Shown: positions 7,572 through 17,242 of the stretch, piece after piece
Layout: each line of letters begins with the position of its first letter
Numbering within the stretch: the first letter of the stretch is position 1
Source: JAAFHZ01 sp964247085
GTDB taxonomy: Bacteria; Cyanobacteriota; Cyanobacteriia; Cyanobacteriales; Chamaesiphonaceae
Assembly (NCBI GenBank): GCA_964247085.1
Contig: CAXTSX010000012.1
Coordinates: 19,701-83,700, forward strand
Direction: 5' to 3'
DNA: 64,000 nt
The notes under the pieces: generated by a model
Database searches by the model: none
Told to the model about the DNA's origin: nothing
The model's input: only the letters and a program-made list of their open reading frames with translations
Position numbers and translations under genes: made by a program

Positions 7572-8807
7572 CTAGTTTTTGAATTTGGCCGTGATGCGTT
7601 GCATGGCTTCATTTACGTTGGCGCGGCTATTAAAAGCCGAAATCCGAAAATAGCCTTCTCCCGCTGCTCCAAAGCCGGAACCAGGTGTACCGACTACATT
7701 ACAGGTATTCAGTAACTTGTCAAAGAAATCCCAACTAGTCAGACCATCAGGGGTTTTTACCCACGCATAAGGAGCATTGATGCCGCCATAAACATGTAGT
7801 CCAGCGGCGCTCAATTGTTCACGGATAATCTGGGCGTTTTCCATGTAAAAGTTTACCAAAGCTTTGGTCTGGGCTTGACCCTCTGGTGAATAAACCGCTT
7901 CCGCACCACGTTGCACGATGTACGAAACTCCATTGAACTTAGTCGATTGACGGCGATTCCACAGCTTCCATAGCTCTACGTCGGAACCATCAGCGGCTTT
8001 GCCTGTTAGGGTCTTGGGCACTACACTGAGAGCGCAGCGGGTACCGGTGAATCCAGCATTTTTAGAAAAAGAGCGGAATTCGATCGCACAGTCCCGCGCC
8101 CCTGGAATTTCGTAAATAGAATGAGGAATATCTGGATCGGTAATGAACGCTTCATAGGCCGCATCAAAAAAGATGATCGAGCCATGAGCTTTAGCGTAAT
8201 CGACCCAAGCCTGGAGATGTTCTCGGGTGGCCACTGCCCCCGTGGGATTATTCGGAAAGCACAGATAAATTAGGTCTACCTTTTGGCTGGGAATCTGAGC
8301 AGTAAAGTTATTTTCAGCCGTCACTGGCAAGTACACCAAGCCGCCATATTCACCTTTTTCATTGGCTTCGCCGGTGTGGCCAGCCATCACATTGGTGTCT
8401 ACATAGACCGGATAAACTGGATCAGTGACGGCGATCGAATTATTGTTGCCAAAAATATCTAGGATATTGCCGTTATCGCACTTCGAGCCATCCGAGATGA
8501 AAATTTCATCGGCACTAATATCACAGCCCCGTGCCTGAAAGTCTTGAGCGGCAATCTTTTCACGCAGCCAAGCATAGCCTTGTTCAGGACCATAGCCCTT
8601 AAAACCGTCGGGTTTGCCCATATCTTCGACTGCCGCCATCATGGCCGATCGACAGGCGGCGGGCAAGGGTTCGGTCACGTCACCTATCCCCAGGCGAATA
8701 ATCGGTGCCTGGGGATGATCAGCGGCAAAATTATTTACGCGCCGGGCAATTTCTGGAAACAAGTACCCAGCCTTAAGCTTCAGGTAGTTATCGTTGATGG
8801 TAGCCAC
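7572..8807 (-). CDS. dapL: LL-diaminopimelate aminotransferase
   Basis: A 411-residue fold-type I PLP aminotransferase that converts tetrahydrodipicolinate to LL-diaminopimelate in one step, the plant/cyanobacterial/chlamydial route to lysine and peptidoglycan. Family features are the N-terminal YLFPEIARRV and LGIGDVTEPLP, CFPNNPTGAVA in the PLP domain, and SFSKNAGFTGTRC holding the Schiff-base lysine. The start is GTG with AAGAGA about seven bases upstream. It precedes lysC by about 100 bases, so two lysine enzymes lie in tandem. Confidence 0.96.
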   Translation of the reverse strand: MATINDNYLKLKAGYLFPEIARRVNNFAADHPQAPIIRLGIGDVTEPLPAACRSAMMAAVEDMGKPDGFKGYGPEQGYAWLREKIAAQDFQARGCDISADEIFISDGSKCDNGNILDIFGNNNSIAVTDPVYPVYVDTNVMAGHTGEANEKGEYGGLVYLPVTAENNFTAQIPSQKVDLIYLCFPNNPTGAVATREHLQAWVDYAKAHGSIIFFDAAYEAFITDPDIPHSIYEIPGARDCAIEFRSFSKNAGFTGTRCALSVVPKTLTGKAADGSDVELWKLWNRRQSTKFNGVSYIVQRGAEAVYSPEGQAQTKALVNFYMENAQIIREQLSAAGLHVYGGINAPYAWVKTPDGLTSWDFFDKLLNTCNVVGTPGSGFGAAGEGYFRISAFNSRANVNEAMQRITAKFKN

Positions 8808-8878
8808 AGTTGTCTCTTCTTAAACATTGTTGTGACCCTAGTTTACCTGCTGAGCTGTCTCAATTGGTACCTTCAGGT

Positions 8879-9820
8879 TCAATCAGTACTGGCATTTTCG
8901 GCTTTTTTGGGCAGTGGCCGCACAGTCGGTTTGGCGATGGTCTCGTTAGCCTCGCCGGGCTTTCTAATAATTGGTCGTCCTGCCGGAGTATCCGACCCGC
9001 GCCCCTCTCGGGTGTCATCACCTTCGTACTTCCGGAAAGATTTCTGCCCGCCTGGCCGACCAGCTCCTTTGCTGGGTTTTGGCCGCAGAGTAGCCACCTG
9101 ATTGCCAGTTCTAATCACCAAGTCATCGCCTTGGCGCAATACGTCAAATTCCCAAAAATCCCCGACCATTTTTTGGGGAAAATCGCCAATTAGCCGTAGT
9201 TTGAAGTGACGCGGTTCTTCATCTTTCTTGCGGGCAGCCTGCCGCACTTTCACAAAAATTTCCTTGGTATCTCGTGCCTGAAAAATAACCTCACCCCGCA
9301 CCGAGAAATAATTATCAGGGATGCCAATATGATCGGGAGTTGGTAGTTTTTCCTCAGCAGCATTTTCTTCTGCCGCTGCGGCACTTTCATTGCCATAAAC
9401 TAGTTTGGGATCCCAAATTCCCATTACTTGGATATGCAATTTGCCGTCATCTTTGCGAATGCGCGGATACACTACCCACAGGTGTGATTTTTCTAAGTCC
9501 AGATGCTTTTTAGTCAGACTCATAATGCGACCCAGCAATACGGCATCAATTAAAGTGCCGTCATCAGTAAGCATGGCGCCTCTGGTCAATTCATCGGGAG
9601 CTGGGGAATATTTACCCTGGACTAATCCGATCGCTCGATACTGCAATGGCTCACTAGCCAATGGAATCGGCATATTGCCATTAAGTTCCAGCATGGGCAA
9701 TGCTGGAGGGTACTCGCGCGGTGTTCGCGATGGTTTAGCAATTTCGCTCTTGGGGCGCTTTACGGGTTTGTTGGGTTTAGGAGCCAAAGATGACTCAGCC
9801 GAAAAATTGTCAGAACTCAT
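8879..9820 (-). CDS. Conserved-looking hypothetical protein with charged ends
   Basis: A protein of about 313 residues that I cannot assign to a named family. A basic, Pro-rich N-terminal stretch is followed by a structured middle (about residues 55-250) with segments such as YRAIGLVQGKYSP and EIFVKVRQAARK, resembling a compact beta-rich domain. The C-terminal 70 residues are disordered, rich in Gly, Arg, Lys and Pro, suggesting nucleic-acid or protein contacts. I use the ATG at 9820; a TTG frame extends to 9865 without a ribosome binding site. There is no signal peptide or membrane segment. It lies between dapL and a kinase gene on the same strand. Confidence 0.6.
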   Translation of the reverse strand: MSSDNFSAESSLAPKPNKPVKRPKSEIAKPSRTPREYPPALPMLELNGNMPIPLASEPLQYRAIGLVQGKYSPAPDELTRGAMLTDDGTLIDAVLLGRIMSLTKKHLDLEKSHLWVVYPRIRKDDGKLHIQVMGIWDPKLVYGNESAAAAEENAAEEKLPTPDHIGIPDNYFSVRGEVIFQARDTKEIFVKVRQAARKKDEEPRHFKLRLIGDFPQKMVGDFWEFDVLRQGDDLVIRTGNQVATLRPKPSKGAGRPGGQKSFRKYEGDDTREGRGSDTPAGRPIIRKPGEANETIAKPTVRPLPKKAENASTD

Positions 9821-9906
9821 AATGCACTGGGGGTAGCGAGAGAATTCTTCTCTCGATTTACTCAACTAATAAATAATATTGTATTTTTTTATGGTTCAGC
9901 TGCGGG

Positions 9907-11412
9907 CTAACGAGTCATAAAGACCTGATTTTGGCGATGCTTACGACTTAGACTGCTAATGAGCTTGGGTTTGACCGCTTCAAATTCCTCTTTAAGGTAC
10001 TTTCTACTAACTTTTTGTTCATTAGAACTAGGTGTCGCTCGACTCTCCTGTAGCCATTCTTCTAATTTCAGGACTTTGGTGCCGGGGATTTTGCCTTTAA
10101 TGATACTAATACAGCGGCCATCTCCTTCCAGACCAAAGAATAAGAGGCGATAGCTTTGCGTTTTGGCCAGGACACTTAATGTTCTTTCACTAGTTTGTTT
10201 CTTTAAGTCTAGATAGGAAGGTAGCAAGCGATGCTGCTCTTCGTTATGGTAAAGTGCCGCAATCCACAGCAGCATGGGGTGGGGGGTAGCCAAAAAGAGG
10301 AACTGACAGTGTGGGGGTTGTTTTTTGTAGTAATTAATTTCTGCTTGGGACAGCATAATCCAGAGGGTAGCTCCTACCTCCGATTCATGTTCCATGAGGC
10401 GGGGGAAAACGATTTCGGCACGGGGTTTATCGGCTGGCCAGGTAGCTTGCAGGCATAACTCATCCAGACTATTAACTTTGGTGGTGGATTTGTTGGAGCG
10501 TTTGCCGCTAGAAGTGGTTGTTCCTGAAATGTAGGTGGTTTCGAGGTGCTCGATCGCATTCAAAATTTCTTCGACGTTTTGTGGCCGATCTTTCACCGAT
10601 TTAGCTATGCAGCTCATTACTAATTGTTCTAGCTCTGGGGGTAAGTCTAGAGTGGGACAGGCTTCTTTGAAAGATTTGGGGGCAACTTTATGATGAACGT
10701 TAAACCATCCTTCAAAAGAACTGGCCGGCGGTCGCAAGGGTAACTCCCCGGTGAGCATTTGGAACATCATGATCCCCAGGCTGTAGATGTCCGATCGATT
10801 ATCCAAGATCTTGCCTTCCATTTGCTCGGGCGAGCAATAGGCCGGAGTACCCATAAAACCAGTCGGGGAATCATCAGACTGGAGCAGGGCAATGCCAAAG
10901 TCCAGAACCTTCACAAAGTCTCCCAGGGTAGGATTTTGGGTCACAATAATGTTACTAGGCTTAATATCGCGATGAATTACCTGACACAGGTTGCCATCAA
11001 TTTCAATTCCTTCATGGGCGCAGTCTAAACCCAGACAAATTTGGCGCAAAACATTAAAAAACCGGGATAAAGGCATCGGCTTTTTGTGAATAATATCTTT
11101 GAGACTATCACCCTGTAAGAATTCCATCACATAGAAGGGCATCTCGGTCTCGTCCAGGCCATAGTCGCGTACTTTGACGATGTGAATGCTGTTCTCACCC
11201 AACAAGGCACTAATTGTGGCCTCTTGCATAAACCGATCGCGAACTTTTTGGGTGAGGGTGGCTTTCGATAAAAACTTCACTGCAACTTTCACACCACCCA
11301 GTAGCATATCTTTGGCTAGATACACTTGACCCATCGAACCCTTGCCAGCTATTTCTAATAGCTGATAGCGTTGCATGATTAGCCGACCATAATTGTCATC
11401 TTTATTACTCAT
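9907..11412 (-). CDS. Serine/threonine protein kinase with C-terminal extension
   Basis: A 501-residue Hanks-type kinase. The catalytic domain (about residues 15-290) has the glycine loop GKGSMGQV (23-30), the VAVK lysine (K46), the catalytic loop HRDIKPSN, DFG and the activation segment GTPAYCSPEQ. No transmembrane segment or PASTA repeat follows. The last 180 residues form a separate domain with conserved-looking hydrophobic blocks (SYRLLFFGLEGDGRCISI) of unknown function, probably sensory or substrate-binding. The ATG at 11412 has a GGAGG site ten bases upstream, so a longer frame to 11454 is not used. Confidence 0.92.
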   Translation of the reverse strand: MSNKDDNYGRLIMQRYQLLEIAGKGSMGQVYLAKDMLLGGVKVAVKFLSKATLTQKVRDRFMQEATISALLGENSIHIVKVRDYGLDETEMPFYVMEFLQGDSLKDIIHKKPMPLSRFFNVLRQICLGLDCAHEGIEIDGNLCQVIHRDIKPSNIIVTQNPTLGDFVKVLDFGIALLQSDDSPTGFMGTPAYCSPEQMEGKILDNRSDIYSLGIMMFQMLTGELPLRPPASSFEGWFNVHHKVAPKSFKEACPTLDLPPELEQLVMSCIAKSVKDRPQNVEEILNAIEHLETTYISGTTTSSGKRSNKSTTKVNSLDELCLQATWPADKPRAEIVFPRLMEHESEVGATLWIMLSQAEINYYKKQPPHCQFLFLATPHPMLLWIAALYHNEEQHRLLPSYLDLKKQTSERTLSVLAKTQSYRLLFFGLEGDGRCISIIKGKIPGTKVLKLEEWLQESRATPSSNEQKVSRKYLKEEFEAVKPKLISSLSRKHRQNQVFMTR

Positions 11413-11548
11413 TACCGAGCTGCCTCCGCAACGGTGGTTGCTGCGTAGGGTCACAATTGGTGATGGCCGGAGCGGTGAGAACCATGACTGTGGTCAACTC
11501 TTTTTACAAATTACAATATACAAGCAAAAAACTTCCTGGCAAACTAGC

Positions 11549-11992
11549 CTATAACTGGCGGATAAAATCCAATTCCATGAAGCTAGAAAGACGATTCATA
11601 TCAATGAAGCTGTGTGCTAAATGATAGTTTTGATGATCCACTTGATGAAAAGTCTCGAAGCCAGTCCGCTTGTACTGATCATCTAAAACCCAGTAGCGTT
11701 GCACTACTGATTTCCCACCGATCCATCCTTCTCCTTCAATCTTCCCCATTGGACTATGGGTCAAAATAAATGTGTACTGCTGAGCATGCGGTTCTAAGTA
11801 ACCACGATAGCGCCACGTAATATCTCGATCGGACTGACCTTGAATATTTAACTTAGTAATCATCGTAAACCAATTGTCCATGCTCCAAGCTACAACTGTT
11901 TTACCAGTTACAGTTTGAGGCGGCTTATTCCCCTCTTGCCAAGTGCCGCAGGACTTCCAACGACCAGGCTGAAGTAAAAAAGTATGTGTCAC
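11549..11992 (-). CDS. Hypothetical protein, possibly lipocalin-like
   Basis: A 147-residue soluble protein rich in aromatic residues (many Trp, Tyr and Phe), with alternating beta-strand-like segments such as DITWRYRGYL and QQYTFILTHSPMG. The pattern suggests a small calycin-type barrel that binds a hydrophobic ligand, but this is inferred from pattern only. There is no signal peptide and no known motif. It lies between the Ser/Thr kinase and anmK on the same strand, with gaps of about 75-135 bases. Confidence 0.6.
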   Translation of the reverse strand: MTHTFLLQPGRWKSCGTWQEGNKPPQTVTGKTVVAWSMDNWFTMITKLNIQGQSDRDITWRYRGYLEPHAQQYTFILTHSPMGKIEGEGWIGGKSVVQRYWVLDDQYKRTGFETFHQVDHQNYHLAHSFIDMNRLSSFMELDFIRQL

Positions 11993-12067
11993 TAGTCAAT
12001 TATATGAGTGGGAGATGGATAATCAAAGATACCAGTAATATACCCAGCTAGTGAGCAGCGTTCACAA

Positions 12068-13216
12068 TTACTGTAATGTGAATTCATGAATATCTCCTAA
12101 TAGTATGGCTGACTTAGCACCAGTGACCTGGGGCAAATTGCCTGGAATCTTGTGCCAGCGCCAATAGGCCAAGACGGCGAAGGCGATCGCTTCTTTGAAA
12201 TCACTATCGAGACCAGCAGCCTTGGTGGTGGTCACTTGAGCGCTGGGTAACCGCGCTTGCAAGCATTTTATCAAAAAAAGATTCTGGGCACCACCGCCAC
12301 AAAGGAAGACCTGTTCTGGCTGCTGGGGCAAGAAGTCCTGGTAGCTATGGGCAATGCTGGCCGCCGTAAAATCAGTGAGGGTGGCCAGGAAGTCCTCGTT
12401 GTTTAGACCAAACTGCTGGACTGCTGGTAAACAAGTATTCTCTAGGTATTCCCAGCCAAACATTTCGCGGCCAGTGGATTTGGGCGGGGCTTGTTGTAAA
12501 TACTCATGTTGTAGCCATTGGTCTACCAGCGATTGACAGATCTGACCCTGGGCCGCCCAGGCTCCATCTCGATCGAAGGTTTGTTGGCCATTGCTCAATT
12601 TGTTGACGGCTAGGTCGATTAGGCTATTGCCTGGTCCCGTGTCCCAGCCAGTGACTTGAGTTTCCCAGTTGGCTTGGGAGCGCGGGGGTAAGTAGGTGAG
12701 ATTTCCAATGCCGCCGATATTTTGAATACAGCGATGAGCATTTCGATCGCTTAACAAGTAGGCATCAACCTTGGGTACCAGTGGTGCGCCTTGGCCACCC
12801 GCCGCAATATCAGCAGCCCGAAAGTTGTCAATGACATTCAGTTCGGTTTGCTGAGCAATGACGGCTCCCCGACCAATCTGTTGGCTATAACCCATTAAAT
12901 GGGGGGTGGCGGGGCGATGAAAAACTGTTTGGCCGTGGGAGCCAATTAGCTCTGCTACTTGGTGGGTAGCTTGAATATTTTGCCCGGCGGTGGCAAAACA
13001 ATGGGCGATCGCATCATCTAACTCAGCTAGTTCGGCCATATTGAGTTTGGCTCCGGCGCAGACATCTAAAATTTGCTGACGCAGAGCGGGGGGATAGGGA
13101 TAGGTATCACCAGCGATTAGCTGCACTTGTAGATCGGTGGTAGTGCCTTGAATTTCTACCAGGGCAGCATCGATGCCATCGACAGATGTACCGCTCATTA
13201 GCCCAATGACTAACAT
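12068..13216 (-). CDS. anmK: Anhydro-N-acetylmuramic acid kinase
   Basis: A 382-residue ASKHA-fold kinase that cleaves and phosphorylates 1,6-anhydro-MurNAc released by lytic transglycosylases, returning it to cell-wall metabolism. The family start IGLMSGTSVDGIDAALVEI is present, as are the phosphate-binding GSHGQTVFHRP, GWDTGPGN and the C-terminal FLCGGGAQN. Length matches the family. The ATG is preceded by a GGAG site. It lies 22 bases downstream of scpA in the same direction. An AmpG-type muropeptide permease gene occurs about 30 kb away. Confidence 0.95.
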   Translation of the reverse strand: MLVIGLMSGTSVDGIDAALVEIQGTTTDLQVQLIAGDTYPYPPALRQQILDVCAGAKLNMAELAELDDAIAHCFATAGQNIQATHQVAELIGSHGQTVFHRPATPHLMGYSQQIGRGAVIAQQTELNVIDNFRAADIAAGGQGAPLVPKVDAYLLSDRNAHRCIQNIGGIGNLTYLPPRSQANWETQVTGWDTGPGNSLIDLAVNKLSNGQQTFDRDGAWAAQGQICQSLVDQWLQHEYLQQAPPKSTGREMFGWEYLENTCLPAVQQFGLNNEDFLATLTDFTAASIAHSYQDFLPQQPEQVFLCGGGAQNLFLIKCLQARLPSAQVTTTKAAGLDSDFKEAIAFAVLAYWRWHKIPGNLPQVTGAKSAILLGDIHEFTLQ

Positions 13217-13237
13217 TTGGTGACTCCTCTTTTTAGA

Positions 13238-14110
13238 CTAATTATCATGGAGTATAGGACTTAAAAGGCTAATGTTGGCGTTGAGATCAATAATCGGCAA
13301 CGATTCATGAAAAATCGTGCGTACTTTTATTTCTCGATAAAACTCCTCTTGACTGAGTTCCACCTTAGATTGGGAAGAAAGTAAAAGTAATGCCCAGAAT
13401 ACCCCAACTCGATCGTGAGTGGTAATTTCACCTCGGTCGTTTTCCATTGCTTTGACCCACAGGCGCAGCAAGTCTTCTAAATCAATCCAATCTAGTTCAA
13501 TGGCTTGTAAAAATTCGGCCAGCTGAGCAGCTGTTTCGGTAAGGTTTTCGCTGTGAGCGAGTTCGGCGATCGCTTGGGCTGCTTTGGTGGCCGAAAGATT
13601 GACGATACGGGCTTTGCGGGTGCGCACTGGTTGATCGCTCATTTTGGCGGCGATCGATCGCAACTGCTGGATTAAATCTTGGAGGGTCACTGGCCGCCGT
13701 TGCATCGGGCTGGAGGTCAGGCGGCGGCGAATCCGTTGTTCTAAGTTGGGCGGCAGTGCCCGCAACTCTAGCAGTGCCAAATGATCTGGATCGTCAGCCA
13801 AGAAATCTTCTTCAATTTCGGGAAACTGTTGTTCTTCCAGGCTATTGGCTTTGAGTAATACCAGCATGGCTGCCCACAAGAAGGCTTGACCAGAAAGAGA
13901 TAAATTAGCCTGTTTATCGCCAGCCATCGCTGCAATTTGTTGCGGAATTCGGCTGAGATGATTGTCAATCACATCAATCACTTGGACATCCCAGGGATTG
14001 ATTTCTCCTCGTTGCGCCAGGTCAATTAAGAGATCGATCCCCAGCTGGGTCAAGGCATGGGGATCAATTTCCGGCGATCGGATTTGTTCTCGTTCTGGTA
14101 GTAGTACCAT
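13238..14110 (-). CDS. scpA: Segregation and condensation protein A
   Basis: A 290-residue kleisin of the SMC-ScpAB condensin complex, which organises and segregates the chromosome. The N-terminal helical part contains the typical LIDLAQRGEINPWDVQVIDV and the LSGQAFLWAAMLVLLKANSL segment that follows in ScpA proteins. The C-terminal winged-helix region (about residues 215-270) includes FWALLLLSSQSKVELSQEEF. No scpB or smc is adjacent. It is probably cotranscribed with anmK. Confidence 0.93.
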   Translation of the reverse strand: MVLLPEREQIRSPEIDPHALTQLGIDLLIDLAQRGEINPWDVQVIDVIDNHLSRIPQQIAAMAGDKQANLSLSGQAFLWAAMLVLLKANSLEEQQFPEIEEDFLADDPDHLALLELRALPPNLEQRIRRRLTSSPMQRRPVTLQDLIQQLRSIAAKMSDQPVRTRKARIVNLSATKAAQAIAELAHSENLTETAAQLAEFLQAIELDWIDLEDLLRLWVKAMENDRGEITTHDRVGVFWALLLLSSQSKVELSQEEFYREIKVRTIFHESLPIIDLNANISLLSPILHDN

Positions 14111-14197
14111 TTAATTAATCATGAGCAATAACACCTAGCATAAATACGTGAAAATAAAATTCAGGTGAATAATTGGTAAAAGGTTAAGAATATTTGC

Positions 14198-15271
14198 TTA
14201 ATGTTCTTCGCCAGTGGCGATCGCCAGCTCCGCTTCTTTTTGGGATTGGCGAATCATATCGATAGTACTTTTGATCGTACCAGCGATCGGCACTCCGACC
14301 AATACTCCCAAGAAGCCCGCAACTTGTAACCCCACCAGCACCGCTAACAGAATCATCACCGGATTAAGACCAATAAAATCACCCATTAGTTTGGGAGCCA
14401 AAAAATTATCTTTAATCTGCTGTAATACAAATGATGTACCGCCGACCCACAAGGCCAGGGGTAAGCTTTTCAGGAGCACTAGTAAGGTGACAATGCCGAT
14501 GCCTAAAGTAGCCCCCACAAAGGGAATTAATTGGGATAGCCCAATGAAAATGGCAAAAGACAGACCAAAGGGAACATTTAAGAAAAAGAAGATAATAGTC
14601 AAAGCCAGAGCCATAAAGCCCCCCAGCAAAAATTGACTGATAAAAAAGCGCTGGAAATTCATTCGTAGTGATTCACCCAAAGAATATCCCCAGGGCGGGG
14701 GCAACATTTTGATAACTCCCTTCCACATCTTGTCGCCATCGATCAGCATGTAAACGCTTAAAACGATGATTAAAAAGAAGTCGAGTAAGCCGGAAGCCGT
14801 TCCCACAGCCAGGGTGACGACCTGACTAGCAAATCCTTCAATTTGCCGTTGCAGATTGGAGTTGATTTGGGTGCGTAATACATTGAAGTCTAAGCGCAGC
14901 CCGCGTTTTTGGGCGAGTTGCTCTAGATCATTAATGTTTTGGTTGCTGCCTTGAATCCATTTGGGTACTTGCTCGGAGAGTCCAGCCACTTGTTCAATGA
15001 CACTGGGCACGACGGTGACAGCTAGTATTACCACTAGTAATAGGGAAATTATTAATACTACAAACACCGCTTGCGATCGACTAATCCCGGCTCGATCAAG
15101 AAACCGCACTGGGTAGTTGAGCAAAAAAGCCACGATGGCGGAGACAACTAAAATCGTAATTAGATGCTCAAAATACCGAAAGATTTGGGAAAATAACCAA
15201 ATATTAATGGCTGTCACCGCACTGAGCAGTAGCCATACTAATAATTTATTGGCGTTGATCGATCGCCACAT
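14198..15271 (-). CDS. AI-2E family transporter
   Basis: A 357-residue polytopic membrane protein of the PerM/TqsA/YdiK family. It has two N-terminal helices, a pair at about 60-85, a soluble stretch at about 95-145 (VPKWIQGSNQNINDLEQLA), and a block of five helices to the end. The family signature SQLIPFVGATLGIGI and the final GVLVGVPIAGTIKS are clear. Members export small molecules or exchange cations; the substrate cannot be predicted from sequence. The start is ATG, with no strong ribosome binding site. Confidence 0.9.
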   Translation of the reverse strand: MWRSINANKLLVWLLLSAVTAINIWLFSQIFRYFEHLITILVVSAIVAFLLNYPVRFLDRAGISRSQAVFVVLIISLLLVVILAVTVVPSVIEQVAGLSEQVPKWIQGSNQNINDLEQLAQKRGLRLDFNVLRTQINSNLQRQIEGFASQVVTLAVGTASGLLDFFLIIVLSVYMLIDGDKMWKGVIKMLPPPWGYSLGESLRMNFQRFFISQFLLGGFMALALTIIFFFLNVPFGLSFAIFIGLSQLIPFVGATLGIGIVTLLVLLKSLPLALWVGGTSFVLQQIKDNFLAPKLMGDFIGLNPVMILLAVLVGLQVAGFLGVLVGVPIAGTIKSTIDMIRQSQKEAELAIATGEEH

Positions 15272-15406
15272 GCAAAGTTAAGGGGTGAAATACTGCCTTA
15301 AATCTAACATTCTTGGCTATGGTTAACTCTTGCCCAGAGAATTTAGACGGAACAGGACAGCGTATAATTGCGGTCGAAGAAACTGTCCGGTTTGGTGCTG
15401 TTGCCC

Positions 15407-16594
15407 ATGTCTATTTCTGCTAACTTGCTATCCAATCCTCAGGGCGCTCTGCAAATCCCGGTGGTGGCCAGTAGCCAAGTCCAGCTTTCCCTGATTTTGC
15501 CCACTTACCAGGAAGGGCAAAATATTGCCCAAATTGTTGAGTTATTGGCCAGCAAATTAGATGGTATTTTGCCCGGTGCTTACGAACTAATTGTGGTGGA
15601 TGATGATAGTCCTGATCGCACCTGGGAGATCGCCGCTGCCTTGACGCCGCAATATCCTCAACTGCATGTTATCCGGCGCACCACCGAACGGGGTTTGGCC
15701 ACAGCGGTAGTGCGGGGCTGGCAAGCTGCTCAAGGGCAAGTTTTGGGAGTAATTGATGCTGACTTGCAACATCCCCCGGAAGTATTAGGGCAAATGTGGC
15801 AGGTTTTGCAAGATCAAAATGCCGATTTAGTGGTGGCTAGTCGCAATGTAGAGGGCGGTGGCGTGAGTGAATGGAGTTTATTGCGGCGTTGTCTATCGCG
15901 CGGGGCACAAGTATTGGGGTTGGTAGTGTTGCCGGAGGTGATTGGCCGAATTAGTGACCCGATGAGTGGTTATTTTTTACTACGCCGGTCAGCGATCGCT
16001 GGTCGGACTCTTAGTCCGTTAGGCTATAAAATTTTGATCGAAGCTGTCGGGCGGGGCAATGTGAGCAAAATTGCCGAGGTGGGCTATGAGTTTCAGGAGC
16101 GCCAGAGTGGTGAGAGTAAGGTGACTGCTCGGCAATATGTGGAATATATTCAACATTTGCTCCGGTTGCGACTAGCACGGAGCAGTAGGTTTTTGCGGTT
16201 TATTACGGTGGGCTTAAGTGGGTTGGCGATCGATATGCTCATTCTTTATCTATTAACCGATGTGAGTACCTTGCATTTGCCTCTGACCCGGAGTGCGATC
16301 GTGGCTGGTGAGATCGCCATTATCAACAATTTTTTCTGGAACGATCGCTGGACTTTTCGGGATCTGGCCAGTCAACAGACTGGGCGACGACAACTGCTGC
16401 GGCGCTTTCTTAAATTTAATTTGGTGTGTCTGATGGGCTTGGTGCTGAAGGCGCTGATTTTGAATTTGCTGTTCAACTTTGTCTTCCACAACCAATACAT
16501 CAGCAATTTTTTGGCGATTGTCTGTGTGACGCTCTGGAATTTTTGGATTAATCTCAAACTCAGTTGGCGAGTGACCGATCGACAAACAAAATAG
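15407..16594 (+). CDS. Family 2 glycosyltransferase fused to a GtrA-like membrane domain
   Basis: A protein of about 395 residues. The N-terminal GT2 domain resembles dolichol/polyprenyl-phosphate mannose synthase (SLILPTYQEGQNIAQIVELL, the metal-binding DADLQHP, and VVASRN). The C-terminal part (about residue 265 on) is a GtrA-like four-helix domain with RFITVGLSGLAIDMLILYLL and the WNDRWTFR motif. It probably makes and flips polyprenyl-phosphate sugars for glycosylation in the cell envelope. I use the ATG at 15407; a TTG at 15368 gives a 13-residue extension without ribosome binding. Confidence 0.9.
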   Translation: MSISANLLSNPQGALQIPVVASSQVQLSLILPTYQEGQNIAQIVELLASKLDGILPGAYELIVVDDDSPDRTWEIAAALTPQYPQLHVIRRTTERGLATAVVRGWQAAQGQVLGVIDADLQHPPEVLGQMWQVLQDQNADLVVASRNVEGGGVSEWSLLRRCLSRGAQVLGLVVLPEVIGRISDPMSGYFLLRRSAIAGRTLSPLGYKILIEAVGRGNVSKIAEVGYEFQERQSGESKVTARQYVEYIQHLLRLRLARSSRFLRFITVGLSGLAIDMLILYLLTDVSTLHLPLTRSAIVAGEIAIINNFFWNDRWTFRDLASQQTGRRQLLRRFLKFNLVCLMGLVLKALILNLLFNFVFHNQYISNFLAIVCVTLWNFWINLKLSWRVTDRQTK

Positions 16595-16752
16595 CTGTGG
16601 AGATTATAGCGATTTACAGCAATTACCGAGTTCGGTAGACAGGTCAAAGTGCATCAAGACACTGGAGCTTTGTTGATCGATCAATTAGATTTGCTGGGCA
16701 CATTAAATATGCTGCTGATACTTTTCAGATATTTAGATGGTGCGTTATTAAT

Positions 16753-17241
16753 ATGACCAGAGAACAAATTATGAGTAGTGGCAGTGGTTGGCAGGTTGTT
16801 ATCACTACCATCTTCACTCTATGTATTACTTTTGCTATTGGCGTACCTCATGTCCTGGCAAAACCAGCCGACAACTATATCGGAGTGGGTGCTAGAGGCG
16901 GATTAAATGATGATACCGTTGGTGTCATTAATGCTAAATTCAAAATCATTGATCTGGGAGGAGTTAGCTTCTCCAGCAGACCAGCAATCTTTTTAGGAGA
17001 TTACACCGAACTACGACTCTCTCTGACCGGCGAGAAAGAAATTGCCCCGGGGTGGTCACCCTTTCTGGGGGGAGGTTTAGCTACCAATACCGATCGGAGT
17101 GGAGAGACAAATTTAATGTTCACAGGAGGATTGGATTTACAAATTAACGACCGGTTTGTATTACAAGTCGGCGGGAACTACATTTTTCAATCTAACGATA
17201 CAGATGCAGAGCTGGCCGTTACTTTAAACTATGTATTTTAG
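16753..17241 (+). CDS. Small outer-membrane beta-barrel-like protein
   Basis: A 162-residue exported protein. A hydrophobic signal segment is followed by cleavage near VLAKP (about residue 37). The mature part has alternating amphipathic strands with many Gly, Asn and Asp turns (GGGLATNTDRSG, LDLQINDRFVLQVGGNYIF) and ends in an aromatic residue, NYVF, as expected for barrels inserted by the BAM machinery. A second in-frame ATG at 16771 has a better AGAGAA site and could be the true start. The gene ends one base from the convergent rqcH gene. Function unknown. Confidence 0.75.
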   Translation: MTREQIMSSGSGWQVVITTIFTLCITFAIGVPHVLAKPADNYIGVGARGGLNDDTVGVINAKFKIIDLGGVSFSSRPAIFLGDYTELRLSLTGEKEIAPGWSPFLGGGLATNTDRSGETNLMFTGGLDLQINDRFVLQVGGNYIFQSNDTDAELAVTLNYVF

Positions 17242-17242
17242 T

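Noticed and set aside
14214..14636. Rightward 140-codon frame inside the AI-2E transporter gene
   Set aside because: Antisense to strongly conserved membrane-protein sequence.
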